From positions 1 through 6,416 of the forward strand of contig JAGVPN010000114.1 in NCBI GenBank assembly GCA_020052215.1: a stretch of 6,416 nucleotides of DNA. Direction: 5' to 3'. This document shows, piece after piece, positions 5,174 through 6,416 of this stretch (positions are counted from its first letter, which is position 1; each line of letters opens with the position of its first letter). The translations under genes and the position numbers were made by a program. The notes beneath the pieces were generated by a model. That model was not told the origin of the DNA. It did no database searches and saw only the letters and a list, made by a program, of their open reading frames with translations. This DNA comes from Syntrophobacterales bacterium (GTDB lineage Bacteria > Desulfobacterota > Desulfobaccia > Desulfobaccales > 0-14-0-80-60-11).

Positions 5174-5917
5174 CTACTCCGCCAACAGTTGCGCCGTCAT
5201 TTTGGGATCACCCAGATAGGCCTCGATCACCTGGGGATTGTTGGCCACTTCTTCGGGGGCGCCGGCGGCGATCAACATGCCGTAATCCAGGACCAGGATA
5301 CGGTCCGAGATGGCCATGATGGCCTGCATGACGTGCTCAATCATCAGAATGGAGATGCCGTCTTCTCGGATGGCCCGGACGGTGTCCATCATGGCGGCGA
5401 TTTCCGAAGGATTGAGTCCCGCCAGCACCTCATCCAGGAGCAAGAGATACGGACGGGCAGCCAGGGCCCGGGCCATTTCCAGCCGCTTTTTCTGGGCTAC
5501 GTTGAGGCTCCCCGCGGGCTGGTCGCCCCGATCCAGGAGACCCACCTTGTCCAGGGACCCGTCGGCCAGGCGCCGGGCCTCCTTGAGGGAGTGCTTTTCC
5601 CGGCCGTAACAGGCCCCCACCATGACGTTTTCCCGTACCGTCAACTCGTGGAGGGGGCGCACCACCTGGTGGGTCCGGGCCAGGCCCAGGCGGGCCACTT
5701 CGTAAGAGGGCAGACCGGTGATCTCTTCGCCCCGAAAGCTGACGCGGCCGCGCTCCGGGGTATAAACCCCGTTGATGACATTGAACAGGGTGGTTTTGCC
5801 GGCGCCGTTGGGGCCGATTAACCCCAGGATTTCCCCGGTGTGCATATCGAAGGTAACCTCGGTGAGGGCCTGGAGGCCGCCGAAGCGCTTGGTAAGGTCA
5901 TGAACCTGGAGTATCAT
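5174..5917 (-). CDS. livG: Branched-chain amino acid-type ABC transporter ATP-binding protein LivG
   Basis: LivG is the partner ATPase of LivF. The 247-residue protein shows Walker A GPNGAGKT (35-42), the Q-loop at RTHQVVRPL (81-89), Walker B YLLLLDE (157-163), D-loop AGLNPSE, and the switch histidine in MIEHVM (192-197). The C-terminal EAYLGD (232-237) is the usual LivG ending. The signature motif is atypical: [16 protein letters not shown] (137-152) replaces the usual LSYGQQ-type sequence, with no SGG or YGQ core, although the following R-L-E-x-A-R-A-L is intact. The start overlaps the livM stop by four bases (ATGA, 5914-5917), with AAGG (5925-5928) seven bases upstream, indicating translational coupling. 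The substrate may be Leu/Ile/Val, but relatives carry amides, urea or aromatic acids. Confidence 0.94.
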   Translation of the reverse strand: MILQVHDLTKRFGGLQALTEVTFDMHTGEILGLIGPNGAGKTTLFNVINGVYTPERGRVSFRGEEITGLPSYEVARLGLARTHQVVRPLHELTVRENVMVGACYGREKHSLKEARRLADGSLDKVGLLDRGDQPAGSLNVAQKKRLEMARALAARPYLLLLDEVLAGLNPSEIAAMMDTVRAIREDGISILMIEHVMQAIMAISDRILVLDYGMLIAAGAPEEVANNPQVIEAYLGDPKMTAQLLAE

Positions 5918-6416
5918 TCCAGCACCTTTTGTAAACGGCGAAAGTGATTGCGCACCCAGCCGACGAGGCCGGCGGGCACAAACAGGATGATCACCAAAAG
6001 CATGGCGCCGGCCACGGCCAGATGGAGGTCTTTAAAGATGGGGCTGGTGAGGAGATACCCCCGCAGCCATTGGTAACCGACGGCCCCCACCAGGGGTCCC
6101 ATCACGGTCCCCATGCCCCCCAGCATCACCATCACCAGCATCTCGATGGACATGTGGAGCTGGAAGGCGTCACCCGGCTCGATATTGCCGTTTTTAAAGA
6201 AATACAAGGTGCCGATCACCCCGGGGAAAAACGCCGAAATGACATAGGTGATGGTTTTGGCTTGCGGGGCCTTGACGCCCATCACCATGGCCGCATCTTC
6301 GTCCTCGCGGATCGCCAACAAGCCCAGGCCGAACCGGGAGTGTTTTACCAGGTAACTCACCAGCAACACCACCAGGGTGGTAATCCACAGAAAAGTGAAG
6401 GTCGTCCAGAGGGCCG
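5914..6416 (-). CDS. livM: Branched-chain amino acid-type ABC transporter permease LivM, 3' part
   Basis: This is the C-terminal part of an inner-membrane permease that forms a channel with LivH and docks on LivG/LivF. The reading frame is open to the window edge, so the gene continues outside; a GTG at 6372 is internal, not the start, because in-frame hydrophobic sequence (ALWTTFTFLWITTL) precedes it. About 166 residues are visible. The diagnostic SRFGLGLLAIREDEDAA (about 26-42 of the fragment) is the LivM cytoplasmic loop thought to contact the ATPases. It is flanked by hydrophobic segments at about 5-23, 55-74, 92-117 and 132-155, followed by a basic tail [11 protein letters not shown]. 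The gene overlaps livG by four bases. Upstream livH and a periplasmic binding protein would be expected beyond the window. Confidence 0.93.
   Translation of the reverse strand, partial: ALWTTFTFLWITTLVVLLVSYLVKHSRFGLGLLAIREDEDAAMVMGVKAPQAKTITYVISAFFPGVIGTLYFFKNGNIEPGDAFQLHMSIEMLVMVMLGGMGTVMGPLVGAVGYQWLRGYLLTSPIFKDLHLAVAGAMLLVIILFVPAGLVGWVRNHFRRLQKVLE

Noticed and set aside
4524..5821. Open frames on the + strand opposite livF (4524-5036) and livG (5189-5821)
   Set aside because: They are antisense to genes with intact ABC motifs; the translations are His/Gly/Gln-rich without family resemblance.

Overview
The window is GC-rich bacterial chromosomal DNA from an unidentified organism. It holds two convergent gene blocks separated by a cluster of interspersed palindromic repeats. 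A class III polyhydroxyalkanoate (PHA) synthase pair, a Liv-type ABC transporter, a CBS-ACT regulator and GTAGGGGCGG-type palindromes together would suit a Desulfobacterota (deltaproteobacterial, e.g. Desulfobacca/Syntrophobacterales-like) genome. That assignment is inference from gene content and style; there is no rRNA or other phylogenetic marker here.

Left block, + strand (about 268-3436): a plausible sigma70-type promoter (268-296) precedes phaE (332-1243). phaE overlaps phaC by one base (TGATG, start 1243), and after a 61-nt gap comes a 351-residue protein of two GAF domains with no output domain (2381-3436). PhaC and PhaE together form the class III PHA synthase, which polymerises (R)-3-hydroxyacyl-CoA into storage polyester. 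The tandem-GAF protein is probably cotranscribed and may be a ligand-sensing partner or regulator. The precursor-supply genes phaA and phaB are not in the window.

Middle (3437-3708): a convergent intergenic region made almost entirely of modular palindromes. It contains a GTAGGGGCGG hairpin, a 14-bp inverted repeat enclosing it, and two further hairpins. A sister GTAGGGGCGG palindrome lies at 18-45, so the PHA block is bracketed by two copies of this repeat family.

Right block, - strand (6416 down to 3709): the 3' part of livM (cut by the window edge), livG overlapping it by 4 nt, livF 5 nt further on, and after a 92-nt gap carrying a heptamer-based inverted repeat, a two-CBS plus ACT protein of AcuB-like architecture. 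livM, livG and livF encode the permease and the two ATPases of a branched-chain/hydrophobic amino acid (or related amide or aromatic acid) importer. The CBS-ACT protein could sense a nucleotide and an amino acid linked to that uptake.

No wholly new system was recognised. The items most worth a second look are the repeat architecture around and between the blocks, the phaEC/tandem-GAF linkage, a nine-G tract inside phaE that could allow frameshift switching, the CBS-ACT/Liv linkage, and the altered ABC signature of LivG.
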